NCBI RefSeq assembly: GCF_004027225.2
Contig: NC_044291.2
Span: 11,516,707-11,580,706, forward strand
Source of the DNA: Strigops habroptila
Taxonomy: Eukaryota; Chordata; Aves; Psittaciformes; Psittacidae
Reading direction: 5' to 3'
Length of the DNA: 64,000 nucleotides
A model generated the notes under the pieces. The model searched no databases and was not told where the DNA came from. It saw only the letters and a program-made list of their open reading frames with translations. This document shows, piece after piece, positions 1 to 12,310 of the stretch. Within the stretch, counting starts at the first letter, position 1. Each line of letters begins with the position of its first letter. The position numbers and the translations under genes are program-made.

Positions 1-2130
1 GAGAGGAGGCACTGGTGGTCAGGCAGGGAGGAGGGTGGGAAGGGACAGCTTTGACCCCGGCAGCTCCTGGCACCAAGCTCACCCTAAAACGAAGGCTCCA
101 GTGATGCTGCGTAACCTCATTATAAGGCAGTTATTACTGGTTTGGCTTTGTTATTAAACTCGTTGTAAGCCCTAGGAGCCTGCCCTGGAGCAGCACCCCG
201 CTGTGCTGGGTGCTGTATAAACTGGGCTTGCGGCTACAGTGAAGGTTGGGTCAAGGGTGCTGGGGCAGCTCCAGCTTTTTGGAGGAGCTCAGCCCCTATC
301 TCGGCAGTTCACAGCCCAGCTGGGAGCAAACATGAGCAAGTGAGACTTGAGCCGGCTGAAAGGCTGCTGGAGGAGACTGATGGATCTGAGGGGGGACGTG
401 TGCAGCGGGAGGGGGGTTGAGCATCACTGGTTTTTCCCCTGGGAAATTCAGCTTTGCATGTGGGTTTAGGTGAAATGTCAGGTGAGATTCTCATCATTGC
501 AAAGGCCTTGAGGTACTGAAAAGGGCTTTCAGTGCTGCTGACACTTGGTGCCAAGTACCCACAGCAGTGACAGCGGGATGGGGTTTGCGGTTAGGGACCT
601 GCAGCCATCTGCACAGAGAACACCAGAGATCACAACACCCAGGTCCCATGTCTGCCGGATGCTGAGCCTGCTCTGGCAGCCTCCACATGGTACCCAGGGA
701 TGTGCTCATGCTTTTCCTCCCATCCAGGGCAGGGCAGATGGACCCCCGCAACCTAAGAATCACATCCTCTTCTCTCACTTGGAACAGCTACAAACTGGCA
801 GGTGAAAATGGAAACGGGGGAGCCCTGCAAAGAAATCAGAGGGAGCTGGGAGCTGACAAGGAGGCAGTGGGAGCTGGGCTGTCCATAGAGCCTCTGGGGC
901 TCCATCACCTCCCATCTCCCCAATCTGGTCAGCAGCGGAGCTCCACTAATCTGCCCATTTCAGTGCCCATGGCTGGTGCTCCCAGACAAGCAAGGCCCTT
1001 CTGGCTGTCAGGTGAGCCTTTCCCAGAGCTTATGCAAATGATACTAATTAAAGACATTCTTATCTGTTCGATTTCCCACACCTTTTGCCTCCAAGGGGGA
1101 TAGAAAACTTCATGTTTTAACTCTGTATTTCATGGCAGTCGGAAGGACTGCCTAGGGAAAGTGTTGGGAAATGCAGCGGGTCACTCCTGGTGAGAAGAGC
1201 TGGCTTATGCAAGTGTTGAAACACTTTATTATGCATGAGAAACCTTCCAGAAATGGATGACTAATAGCAAAGCGGGAGCAGAGAAAGCAGTGGGAACGCA
1301 GTACCAGGCTGGCATGGGATCCCATGTCATCTTACCAGCTTAGCAGGGTTGGGCTAGGTCAGCACTTGCTCTCAGAGTACCTGGCTGGCGATGAGGGAAG
1401 TGATGTTAATGATTCAATAAACAGAGCCCTTCCCTCTTTGTGAACCAAAATGCCCCTGTATGATGCCAGGAACCCACCAGCAGCCCTGTGTTTCCACCAG
1501 AGCATGTTACTTAGCTCTATGGCCATAAAAATACTGGTGTTCGTTCTGCAGGCAGGTCTGAAGGGGGATGCATGGGCTGCATCCCAATGTGGGACCATCA
1601 CGGTCCATCTCCTGGCATGGCTCTTGATGTGTTCCTTGGCAGACAGGGCTGCCCGGGTTTTGGTGGTTGCTCAAGACTGCTGTGTGCACCAGGCATTCCC
1701 AGGAAGGACCAGGCTAACACACCTGTGCATCCCATCTGCTGCTCGGGTGGGTGCGCTGGTCCCCAAGGACAGAGCAGGAGCAGCAGTGTGCACCTTTACG
1801 ATTACCAGGTGCTGGTGATAAGAAGGACAATGAAAAAAGCTGTTGGCATAAAGGGGAAGCCCAGAGAGCTGCTTTCTGAAACCCCCTTGGAGGTGCGGCT
1901 GTGCCAGGGCCTGCTCTGCAGCTAGAGGTGGCCTCTGCACCCACAGGGTGTGGGGAGCTCTGGTTGCATTGCTGAGGTGTCTGTTCTTTGTGCAGGGACC
2001 TTGAAAGCACTGCAGGTCAGAGAGGAATCGGGCTGAAGGAAGAGGAGTGTCTGAAGGTCAAAGCTGTGAGTGCAGCAAGGAGGAGCTGGAGACTTGGGAA
2101 ATGCATGTGAAAATATACATGTGGGCAGAT

Positions 2131-2222
2131 CATGGAATGGTTTGTGTTGGAAGGGACCTTACAGCTCATCCAGTTCCAAGCCCCTGCCATGGGCAGGGGC
2201 ACCTTCCACTAGACCAGGTTGA
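2131..2222 (-). mobile_element. CR1 LINE 3' fragment
   Basis: Reverse complement of the avian CR1 3' end: the TTGGAAGGGACC, CAGTTCCAAGCCCCTGCCAT and CTTCCACTAGA blocks appear in the expected order. Only about 90 bp of the 3' end is present. Confidence 0.85.
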
Positions 2223-3441
2223 GCATGATCATCTCCTGGCTTGTGTTTGGAATCTGTTAAGTGGAATTTGTTACGTGGTGTTCTTCCCACCATCTCCCTC
2301 CCTTCTGGGTGCTCTCTGCTTTGGGCAGGAGGTCTGCTGGAGGCAGACCTGCCTGTATCTCCTGGGCTTGGAGGCGGCACATGAGCAGCCTGTGCTGGGG
2401 AGAGAGCTGGCTGAGCCTGGGCATCCTGCACACCTCCTCTGGGGAGGCTTCTGATCTCAGTAAGTCCCTGAAAGAAACTCTCAGATGCTCAAGGACTGTG
2501 CTTTCACAACCAAAATGAGAGTTGCAACCTCCATCCGGAGGAGTGGCCCTTTCACCAGATGATATCCATCTCGGAGAGAGGGAAAGAAAGAAAGGGAAGA
2601 GGGTAGGCGGTGAGTAGGAAAAGAGATATCACTCCAGGTGGCTGTTGAATAGTCCTGTGATATGGCAGCAGAAGACGCCCAAGGAATTGTCCTGACATGA
2701 GCTGCCCTGCATTGCCCCAGAGAGTTCACGCCGGGCACTGTTGTCCTTCACAGCTGATTCTGATACACGGAAGATTTCCCAAGCCAGAAGCTCTCCAGGC
2801 AGAGGGTTGTGTCTCACTGGTAAAACCTCTGCCAAGGAGATCCCCTAGTGACACTGGCCTATGATCTTTGATGGAAGGAGTCCTGCTTGCCCAGGGACCA
2901 TTCTGGGGATGACTCCTCTGGGCAGAGCTCAGCATCACCAAGATTCATCCTACAGTGCTTTGGAGATGCAGCTTTCAGGGGTATCAAAACTGACTGCCAC
3001 TGCTGCCTGAACTGCTCTTCTTCCATGGGTGTTGGGCACCAGCCCATGGATGTCCAGCTGAGCTTATGCTGCCATCTTTGGCTAAGCTCACAGTGGCTCC
3101 TGGGGCCCTTTTTGTCTGTTGGACTCACGTTTTCTTTGAGCTGCTCAGCTTCCCGGGTGGAGGTGCAGCAAGGGGACGGGATGCTGAGATGGCCCCAGAG
3201 CTCTGCGCTGAAGCATCCAGTCCCTCGAGTCCCAGGAGGTTTGTGCATCACTGCTGGTGAAATCCTCACCCAGGAGGGCTGGGAGAGGCTGGGATCATGC
3301 TAAACTACAAGAAGCACCGGATAGGCTGCCAGCATTGCAAAAGGACATTTCACCTGCCCTGTCCTTGGCCGCGCAGGCAGGGACAGCCCCACTGCCCAGC
3401 AGTGCGGTGGGAACACACACCTTGCACCCGCTCCTCATCCT

Positions 3442-3863
3442 TAGAATGATAGAACCATAGAATCAACCAGGCTGGAAAAGACCTTTGAGATCATCAAGTC
3501 CAACCGTTCCCAGCACTGCCAAGGCCAACACTAACCCATGTCACTGAGGGCCTCGTCTACATGATGTGTGAACGCTTCCAGGGATGGTGACTCCAGCACT
3601 GCCCTGGGCAGCCTGTTCCAATGCCTGAGCACCCTCTGGGGAAGGAATTGTTCCTCAGCTCCATCTAAACCTCCCCTGGCAGAGCTTGAGGCCGTTTCCT
3701 CTTGTCCCATCCCTTGTTCCTTGGGAGCAGAGACCAGTCCCCTCCTGGCTCCATCCTCCTGCCAGGCAGTTGTAGAGAGCGATAAGGTCCCCCCTGAGCC
3801 TTCTCTTCTCTGGACTAAACCCCCCCAGGTCCCTCAGCCGTTCCTCATCACACTTGTGCTCTT
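3442..3863 (-). mobile_element. CR1 LINE 3' fragment, second subfamily
   Basis: Starts with TAGAATGATAGAACCATAG, the reversed CR1 tail, followed by GGCTGGAAAAGACC, AAGTCCAACC and GGGCAGCCTGTTCCAATGCC. This is the CR1 subfamily whose 3' end reads as GGTCTTTTCCAACC on the sense strand. It differs from the subfamily at 6624 and matches the elements at 18151, 26069 and 61003. Confidence 0.85.
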
Positions 3864-3959
3864 GTTCCGTTAAAGATTAGAGGACACCACCTTCCATCCT
3901 TGATATGGACACGGCGAGCAGGGCCCAGGGAGGCAGGGGAGGTGTCACAGCCGTCCCCC

Positions 3960-4420
3960 CCACCCAGAGAGCCGGAGTTCAGCACCGGCAGCGCGGGGGG
4001 ATCAGAGCAGGGGTGTTCCCGCCCCGCTTTGCCCTGACTGTATCGTGCAGGGGCGCCCGCGCCCGGCCGGGCAGGGGCTGGTTCACACGGGGCGCTGGAA
4101 GCCGGGCTGCCGTGGGAAAGCGCGCCCGCCATGGCTCCCGAGCGCCGGGATTGCTTCAGCGGGGGTGCAGCCAAGATCCATTTCACAGAGGGCAGAGCAG
4201 ATCTCGGCTGGGATTTACCGGTGACTAAGCGTGTGCTGGCACGGGCTGCCCCAGCGTGAGAACGGCGGCGCTGCTCCTCCTCCGGGCTGTGCCCGCGGCC
4301 ACCCTGCGGCCTCAGCCCGCGGGGCACCGGCCACCGCCTCTGACAGCAGCACGGGGTGTGGGGCGGTGCGGTCTGGGGGGGGGCTGCAGCCCCCCGGCCC
4401 CCTCCTCACCAGCTGAGCTC
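3960..4420. promoter_or_regulatory. CpG-rich block inside presumed EXD3 intron
   Basis: This block of about 450 bp is much richer in CG dinucleotides than its flanks (runs such as GGGGCGCCCGCGCCCGGCCG). It begins about 100 bp past the end of a CR1 fragment. It contains one CGTGGGAA motif (4111-4118), which matches the RBPJ/CSL consensus, but one such match is expected by chance. It may be an internal promoter, an enhancer or GC-biased sequence. No exon could be attached to it. Confidence 0.35.
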
Positions 4421-6623
4421 ACCTCTTTCCCCAGCCATGGCTCAGCACTTACAGCAGGCACAGGGGCAGAACGGTGCGAGTGGAGCCCTGGGGCAGCACT
4501 GGGGTGTGGGGCAGAAGCTGCCACCCCCACCCCAAGCCAGGCACAGAGGAGACTGAGATGTTGAGGGGTTGATGTTGTGTAGGGGACATGTTTGCTGCTG
4601 GGTCATAGCCCCTGCTGCAGCAGTGGCAGTGTTCCGAGGTGCCACCACCTCAGATGGTGGCTCAGAAGCCACCATCTCACTGCCAGGGAGATTTTTGCCC
4701 TTACGTCCACCCCACTCCATGGGGGCCACAACTAATCCTGCCGTGGTAGATTCAGAGAAGCCAAACCCTCCCAAGGAGGAACAACCCATCCCATTCCCAG
4801 CAGAGAGGCTCCCCACTTCCCTACCCTTAAACAACAGCAAGACCCATGCAAAAAACTGCTCCACATCCCCGGGTGGTGACATGTGGATGCAGAAGGCTGT
4901 GGAGAGCCATGTCCCAAGGCAGGGGCTGAGCATGGAGCCTGAGGCCACCACTGGCCCCTGCATGGCAGTCATCCAGCCCGGCCCTGCTCGCTGCATCTCC
5001 TCTGGCTCGTTTTGGCAAGGCATTAGAACAATTAACTGCAATTTTTTATTACCGCTAATTGGCGCTGCTCTGAGTGGCTGATCTGGCTCCTTCTCCCTCC
5101 CCGTGCTGTGGGGAAGCTGAGGCGGTGAAGGCCTGGAGGCTGGGAGCTGGCGTGGGGCACAGAGCCCCATGGCAAGTGTCTGGCAGCCCCAAGGGAGTGG
5201 GAAACGCCAGGTTATCCCTGGGCTCCCAGAGCAAACCCGGCCCAGGGGTTGCCCCTAGTTTACAGTGGAGATGAATTTTGGAGAAGCAGAGAAGTTTGCC
5301 TGAGGTCACTCATTGCACCTGAGAGGGAGCCAGAAGCCCCTCCTGCCCGGCAAGCTGGCACTGAACTGCCACGGCTGGCCGTTAAGGTGGATTTTGGGGT
5401 TGTAATGGAGGGGAAATGAGGCTATGCCCACACAGGGTGCATGTCCATGCCTGGCAGGGAGGACTGTTTGCCCACTGCACCCCTGCTGCACCCATCCTGG
5501 TGGCAGCTCGATAACAGAGTGGTTTGGGACCTCTCTGGGAGCATCTGACACACCCCAGTGCAGCCAGTGCTGCTGCTGCCCCACATCTCTCCCAGTGCCA
5601 GGCTGAACCCACTGTCCATGTGCAGCCCCCTCCCCATCAGCACTACCCTGCGGGAGTGGGTCCAGCCCGGGCAGAGCCTGGCACAAATGCCTGGGAGCTG
5701 CCCAACCCCAATCCCTGCCTGCTGCAATCCCACCCTATGAGCCACACCAGGGATTTGGATCCCTGCCAGGTGGTGACACCCATGGCTTCAGGTCCAGCCT
5801 GTGCAGGCTCAAAGGGACCATCCCATCCCTCAGCATCAGCACTGGCTCCACAAGCAGCATCAGGGCCTGTCCAACAGCTGCAGGTGACATCAGTCCCAAA
5901 AGAAGGAGCCCATCCATCTGTCTCCTTCCCTTCTTATCGCTGGATCTGTCTGTGCTCCTCTCCCTTTTTTCTCAGCCATCTTTCAGGATGGAACAGGCAC
6001 AGCTGAGCTGGTGCAGAGCTGAGGGAAGGGGAGGCAGAGATGTGAAAAGGAGCCAGTGAGCTCCAGTCCTCATTCCTCCAGGCAGCTGAAGCCTGGAGGG
6101 ATCAGATCCAATGGTATTGAGTGGCCACTGTGGGTTACAGTGTGGCCAACCCTTGTGTGAGGCTGGCAGTGAACTCCAAAGTGGCATCTGCTTCCTGATG
6201 GGGTAACTCCCAGCGGCTGATGTGGCTCTGCAGAAATTCAGGTTCACTCAAATGAGAGAATCTTTCTGCTTCCCTGGGTCTCCCCTGACTCCAGTCCCCA
6301 GGTGCCAGGGTTTGAATGTGAGTGTTTTGCCCTGCGCAGGGCAGGGAGCTCACTCAGCCCCTGCAGCCTCCAGCATGAGCAAGGGGCAGGCCATGAGCCA
6401 GAGCAGCGTGTGGTGGTCTGACCCGTGTCTGCACGAGCGCGAGTGCTCTGATGCTTGAGTGCAAATCAAGGATTGCTGCAAAATTCCCTATAAGAAGTGA
6501 TGCAGCAGCTTCCATGTCATTTGGGTACTTTCAAGATCACATCTTGTCCATCTCTGTCTGTGCTGCTGCTCCATGGGTCTGGAGCAATATGGCTTCAGGG
6601 ACCTGAGCCCAGGTAACCTTTTA

Positions 6624-7068
6624 TCATAGAATCCCAGACTGGTTCGGGTCGGAAGGAACCTTACAGCTCACCCAGTTCCAACCCCCTGCCACGGGCAGGG
6701 ACACCTTCCACTAGAGCAGGTTGCTCCAAGCCCCTGTGTCCAACCTGGCCTTGAACACTGCCAGGGATGGGGCAGCCACAGCTTCTCTGGGCACCCTGTG
6801 CCAGCGCCTCAGCACCCTCACAGGGAAGAACTTCTGCCTAAGAGCTCATCTCAATCTCCCCTCTGGCAGGTTAAAGCCATTCCCCTTGTTGTGTCCCTAC
6901 AGGCCCTTGTCCAAAGCCCCTCTCCAGGTTTCCTGGAGCCCCTTTAGGCACTGGAGCTGCTCTAAGGTCTCCCCTTAAGGAGCCTTCTTTTCTCCTGGCT
7001 GACCCAGCCCAGCTCTCTCAGCCTGGCTCCAGAGAAGAGCTGCTCCAGCCCTCGCAGCATCTTCAATT
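6624..7068 (-). mobile_element. CR1 LINE 3' fragment (about 440 bp)
   Basis: Reverse complement of a CR1 3' end. It begins TCATAGAATCCCAGACTGG and continues through the CCTTCCACTAGAGCAGG, GGGCACCCTGTGCCAGCGCC and CTCCAGAGAAGAGCTGC blocks. It is one of the longer members of the main subfamily in the window and is 5'-truncated, as is usual for CR1. Confidence 0.9.
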
Positions 7069-7653
7069 TATGGCCAAATCATGCTGGGGCTGGGGAGCGT
7101 GTGCTGGTTGTGTGGCGGCTGCTGGTGGAAATAACCTTCCTCCAGCTCTACCCTGCAGCAGGGACATGGTGCAAGCTCATTTTCAAACAAATCATCCTCC
7201 CCTCGTGCTCCCCCAGGCAGCTGTGTGGGAAGAAGGGGCATCGCTGTAGCTGGCTGTGAACCCAGCACCGCTGCAGCCAGTGCACCGCAAACCAGCGGAG
7301 CAGCCGCAGGCCCGCGCCGGGGCCTTCTCTGGAGGTGCAAAAGCCTCTCTGGTTTCAACAGGCTTCGGAGCAAGGCCCCAGGCAGGGAACGTGTTCTAGT
7401 GGGTGAAGTTCTGCACCTCTCTCCCTGCCTGCCTTGGGTGCAGCGTGCTGGAAATGCTCTGCTAGCAGAAAACAGCCCCTAAGAACAAATAGCTGATGAG
7501 AGGTGTTGCGGCACATCCCAGCACACAGCTCCAGTCTGAGCAGGGAGAGGAGAGCGAAGCTGTTGGGGAGCTGGGTGTGTGCTCCCCGGGAGATCTGGTG
7601 TCCGCTGCTTTTGGGTGCAGCCCAATGCACCCAGCTTGGGTGCTCCTCAGCGG

Positions 7654-7716
7654 GGGTTTAGGTTGCTCCTTGAAGGGTTTGGGTTCCTCCTTGAGGGGTT
7701 TGTGTTGCTCCTTGAG
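7654..7716. repeat. 21-bp tandem triplication
   Basis: Three consecutive copies of a 21-bp unit beginning GGGTTT and ending CTCCTTGAG/A start at 7654, 7675 and 7696 with one to four mismatches between copies. The unit is a multiple of three, so one + frame reads as three similar heptapeptides. There is no sign that it is coding. Confidence 0.75.
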
Positions 7717-8255
7717 GGGTCTGGCTCCCCAGCAGCCAGCACCCAGCATGTGCAGATGCTCAGAGACTTCTCTGGGTGCATTTTGGCAAACCAAAGGTGA
7801 AGTAGAAAATGTCACTTGGTGCTCATGGTACTGTGGCAGAACTGTTCTGAGTGGAGCGAGTCAAGACCCCAGCATGTCTCGGGGTCTGCAGCCATCCTCC
7901 AAAGCTTCTATGAGACAAGGGAGGACAAATCTTGCTTGATCTTTGAAGGTAACCTCCATTGCTGGTGTTTCTGGCATTGTGCAGGGCTGGGTAGTGAGGA
8001 CTACCTGGGGTGGGCAGCAGCACCATCAGCCTGGCATGAAGATGTGGCTAAGCACCGTAAAGATGGAGCGCCTCTGGAGAGGAGGTTCTTATGGCTTGTG
8101 AACCCCAAAATTTGTGTCTGGTGCCATTCTGCCACCCGTCTTGGTGGACAGGCCTTGCCCCACATTCTGCCATGATGCCCAGCCTCTGGGGTGGCAGGGT
8201 ATGCTCAGGGAGCACAGACACCATCTCACTGACCTCCCTTTCTCTCTTCTTGCAG

Positions 8256-8349
8256 GTGTGCAACTGCGACAAGTACCTGAAGGTCTCGAGGGAGAGGATG
8301 AGGCAGCTGGTGGAGGGCAGCAGTCAGGCGCCGGGGGCCGGTGGCGCAG
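8256..8349 (+). CDS. EXD3: EXD3 penultimate coding exon (Mut7-C domain part)
   Basis: The exon lies between TCTCTCTTCTTGCAG and GTAAGT. It is read from 8256 in frame 0 and gives 31 codons plus one base. The peptide starts V-C-N-C-D-K-Y-L-K-V-S and continues RERMRQLVEG. In the Mut7-C domain, CN followed by a hydrophobic stretch forms half of a zinc-ribbon-like cysteine pair; the first cysteine of the pair should lie in the preceding exon. EXD3 (mut-7-like, exonuclease 3'-5' domain containing 3) is a predicted 3'-5' exonuclease family protein. The Mut7-C module is a PIN-like RNase domain followed by a zinc ribbon. The donor phase (1) fits the terminal exon at 17362 exactly. The exon tail is low in complexity (SSQAPGAGGA) and is a diverged linker. 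Earlier exons were not recognised. Confidence 0.78.
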
Positions 8350-8879
8350 GTAAGTGGGGGGGTGCCCATGGTGGGAGCGATGCTCTGACCCCAACCCCTG
8401 CACCCCCACCTGGGATGCGCTGCCCTGGGCAGAGTGGGACCATCCCACTTGGATGGGGGTTCTCTCAGAGGGAAGAATGGGGTCTCCTGACACCACCCTG
8501 CTGCTGGGTGCAGACCCACAGAGTTCCTCAATCCCGTTTTGTGCTTGTTGCTTGTTGAGCTTGTGCATGCTGAGTGCCCCTCCCAGCCCTCTGCCCCGGC
8601 CACCCCATACTGCCCTGTGAGGAACTGGGTTGTGCATGGGGTTCTCAGCGCAGGGTGGTTTGGTGACACGCCAGCAGTGGCTCAAGTGGCAGCCTAAGGT
8701 CACCAGTGCTGCCTGATGTGGAAAGCTCAGCCTGAGCTGTGAGATGCCTCCTGGCTGGCGCTCCGGATGGTGCCTCTCACCTGCACGGTGCCTCTCAAAC
8801 TAGGTCAGGCTGCGGGAGTGAGTCAGAGCCGCCTGCCTGGCGGGCTCCAGAGGGAGGAGGGCTCCTCCATGCAAGACCA

Positions 8880-8999
8880 TGTTGGACACAGGGGCTTGGA
8901 GCAACCTGCTCTAGTGGAAGGTGTCCCTGCCCGTGGCAGGGGGTTGGAACTGGATAAGCTTTAAGCTCCCTTCCAACACAAACCAGGCTGGTTCTGTGC
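8880..8999 (+). mobile_element. CR1 LINE 3' fragment
   Basis: Sense-strand CR1 3' end: GTTGGACACAGGGGCTTGG, AGCAACCTGCTCTAGTGGAA, GGGGGTTGGAACTGGAT and CCTTCCAACACAAACCAGGC in order. Confidence 0.88.
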
Positions 9000-11956
9000 C
9001 CTGCCCTAAGCGGTGCTGACCTGTGCACACTCCTCCCCACAGGGATCCGTGGTTTGTTGGTCAGCGACACCCACCACAGGCACAACAGGGTGGAATGTGC
9101 CCCTCTCACTGCTCTGCCCCAGCGCGGACTCTGCCCCAGCCCTCCTGTGTTGTTTGCTGTGCCTCAGTTTCCCCATCTGCTTGACAGGAGAGAGCCATGC
9201 GAGAGCAGCTGCGGGTGCTCCCAGCCGGCTGTGGCTTTGCTGGGAACTGCACGTGCGGCTCTGGGGTTGAGGGACGTGGTGGGGCGGCTTTTCCCATGTG
9301 CCGGTGGCCTGGGAGCCCGAGCGGCCACGGCATCCTCCGCAGCAGTTCCTCTGGTGAGGGCACTGCTGTGTGTATCCAGCGACCAGCCAGGCCTGTTCAG
9401 CCAGTTACAGAGTATGGGAAATAGAAATGCTGTGGTTTGTGTTCAGTGTGTGAGCTGTTTCCCCTTCCCCCTTTGGGCTGGGGATGATGGAGCTGGCGCG
9501 TCTCACATGGCGCCATTGCTGCTCCATGTGGAGTCTCCAGGGACCACCTTTTTTACCCTTTACACCAGGTCTGCAACACCCCATGTCCCCATCGTGCCAT
9601 GCAGCCTCTCACTGGGTCCTCCATGTCCCTGGGGGTCTCACAGGGAGGGACCCGACTGCTGCACCAGCCACATCAGGCACGACCTGATTGGGGAGCATCC
9701 TCCGATGAGGATCATCCTCCAATGAGGAGCAGTCAGGGAGAGAAGATGCCACATCATCCTTGGAGAGTTGGTGTTTTGCTGCAATGGGCACATAAAATAG
9801 AAGCTGTGATTCCTGGGCACCCGGCCCAAAGTGAGGACCCCTGGGGACTTGCCAGGGGGGGTTCCCTGTGCCCCAGGGCTCTGGTCATCCTGGGGTTTCC
9901 ATCTCTAGCTACATTCTTCTGGAGGCTGCAGGGATTGTGAGCATCAGCAGGACCTCAACTGGGTTATCCTCAGAATGTCCCACTTTGGGTCAAGTTTTGT
10001 GGAAGAGAAACAGGGGAAGGGGGTGATGACAATGTCCTGCCTTGCTTGGTGGGGACAGCAGTGGCAGTGGGACAGTCTGGGCAGCCAGAGAAGTGAGTTC
10101 ATGAGGAAAATCTCAGCCATTCCCTGATTTCCTTCACGTTTTCCTTCTGGAGGGGGCTGGTGGCAGGGACCAGCTCTGCCCTCAGCCATGGCCCAACGCG
10201 TGGTGTTGCAGTTCAGCACACGGAGTTCAGCACCCACAGGCCCCAGCTGCTCACACACACTGGGACTGACTCCTGATCCATGACTCCAGGCCATGTCATC
10301 TCATTCATGTCACCGCACATGGATTAACCATGCCAGATGGACCATGGACTGTGGCAGCAGAAAATGCCTTTTCCCTGCTCCTGCTTCCAGCAAGGAGGGT
10401 GCCTCCTCCTGAGGGAGGCTTCACCTCCCTGGGAAGGAGCAGGCAGGTACAGCAGGAGCTGTGGATGCTGGGGCACCCCTCAGCTGTGGATGGGATGGAT
10501 CCTGCAGGACCAGCCTGCGGCTGCCCGGGTGCTCCGAGCCCAGGTCCGGCTAGAGCCGGCCTGGGGCTGCTCACGTGCTGACTGCAGAGCCCAGGCCCGT
10601 GTGCCGCTCCATTTGGCTCCTGGATTTTTATGGCAGGGCTTCCAAGTGATGAAAGGCAAATTATTCATCCTGTAATAGCTCACTCCAGCTCACACCTAGG
10701 ACTTTCCCAGGTCCTAGGGAACGTTTTCCCTGACACAGCCTCATTTTCCCTGCATGAGGGCTTTGAAGGAAGTGCAGGAAACAGCTTCAAGCCCAGACAG
10801 CTTTGCCCTGTGATGCCTTTTTCCCAGTTGGATGCTCTGAGAAGCTCAGGTGCCTGGAGCAGATGGGATGGGGCAGAGAGAGGCTGGGGGTCACCACGTG
10901 GCGCAGGCAATACCTTGCGGGAGGCTGTTGGCAGTGTGTGGGCTCTCAAATGACCCAAGGGGATGGATGTGTCACAGGTTCTGGCTGGGGTAAGCTTCTT
11001 GCTTAGTCAGTGTGGTAAAACCTGCTGGCACAGGGCCTGGTGCTCAGGGGATGCTCTGCCAGGTGAAACCTGGTCCCTGGGAAGGGCAGAAATGGAGCAC
11101 ATTCGATCTGGTTGGGATTCACCCAGCAGAAGAGGCTGTTTTAATCATAACATCACCCCTTGCATTTGAACCATTTTGTAAAACATGAAAACAACTGGTC
11201 CTGCTTTCCTTTGGGCTGCACTGCTCACCAGGCACACCGGAGCCTCTGCTCCGTGCTGGAGAGAGGTGGAGGAGCAGGAACAGCAGCCGGGGTGCTCAGG
11301 GCCCCCAGTGCAGCACCCTGGGGAGCTCCAGGCTGGGGGAGCATCCTCCCTGACCAGCCAGCAGAGCTGGTGCTTGAGACCAGTGAGATCTGCACTACCC
11401 ATCTTCTGCTCCAGCATCGCATCCCACAGGGGCAGGATAAGCCCCATCAGCCCTGCAGGCAGCTGGAGGAGCAGTGGTATGGGGCTGGCATGGGGCTGGC
11501 AAGGCTCCCACCACCACCACCAGCCTGAGCGGTGGCTCGGGGTCTCTTTCCTTGCCCTTAGCTCCACAGGGCAGGTGCAGGCAGCGGGAGGAAGAGCTGC
11601 AAGATCACAGCGTGGGGAAGGCTGCACCATGGCTCTGAGCCAGGGTAACACCAGAACAGTGCCAGGTCCCTCTGCTACAGCCACTGCACTGGCTGAGGGC
11701 ACAGGCTGGTGGCACCTGATTCCCTTCACCAGAGCTCTGATGGACTCTGGAAGAGGCCACTGCATGTTCAAAGCCTGAAGGCCGGATGCAAGTTTTTTCC
11801 TGATGTACACAGCGTTTGGCTTTGCTGTGAGCATCCTGCCTGTCTTATTGCCGTGTGGGAAGGGTGGGTGATCCCTGTGCTGTTGCAGGAGCAGCCTGTG
11901 CACACTCACTGCCTCACACCAGACCCAGCACGTGGGAAAGGCCAAGGCATCTCAGA

Positions 11957-12002
11957 TGCCTTGAAGGTCTTTTCCAACCTGGTTGATTCAGTGATTCTAT
12001 GG
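11957..12002 (+). mobile_element. CR1 3' terminal fragment (46 bp)
   Basis: Only the extreme 3' end of a CR1 remains: AAGGTCTTTTCCAACCTGG followed by TTGATTCAGTGATTCTATGG. Assigned by similarity to the 3' ends at 26069 and 61003. Confidence 0.75.
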
Positions 12003-12191
12003 ACGCTCTGGCAAGGAGGCTGGGACTCTCTGGTGCTCCCGTCCCGCACTGGGTGCGGGACCAGTGGTGTTTGCTCCCACAGCAGCACAGGAGATGACGG
12101 CAGCTGAAGATGCCTCTTGCCTTGAGCTCATCTTCCCTCCTCCGCCCTGGGAATGTCTTAAGATTGTGGCCGGGGCTGCTGCAGCCCTGAG

Positions 12192-12310
12192 TTGCGCAAT
12201 CCCGGGTCCTTTGTCCTTTGCTTATCAGCCTTATCAAGGAGGAAAAGATAACCAGGCATCTCCAGCGCCCTGCAATCCAGTGCGTTTCTCAAGCTCGTAA
12301 CAACTCTTAT
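12192..12310. promoter_or_regulatory. Candidate enhancer: C/EBP palindrome plus GATA sites
   Basis: TTGCGCAA at 12192-12199 is a perfect palindromic C/EBP site. It is followed within about 60 bp by CTTATCA, CTTATCA and AGATAA (GATA-factor cores), with another CTTATC near 12305. The block lies in the EXD3 intron and is free of CR1. The motif matches are seen directly; enhancer function is inferred only. Confidence 0.25.

Larger units (their letters stand above)
1..8255 (+). other. EXD3: Probable EXD3 intron sequence, no exon recognised
   Basis: The first recognised EXD3 exon starts at 8256 with a clean acceptor and is clearly not the first exon of the gene, so the upstream DNA should be EXD3 intron. 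I scanned both strands for the preceding Mut7-C and exonuclease-domain exons and recognised none; a short exon could have been missed. Contents are three minus-oriented CR1 fragments (2131, 3442, 6624), a CpG-rich block at 3960-4420 and a 21-bp tandem triplication at 7654. The remaining open frames look like chance. Confidence 0.5.

Noticed and set aside
4111-11938. Isolated CGTGGGAA motifs at 4111 and 11931 as Notch response elements
   Set aside because: An 8-mer is expected about twice by chance in 64 kb on both strands, and the one at 11931 overlaps an E-box; there was no supporting context.
11145-11945. 266-codon minus-strand open frame
   Set aside because: No domain, signal or splice support; low-complexity (poly-Trp from a CCA repeat) and inside the EXD3 intron.
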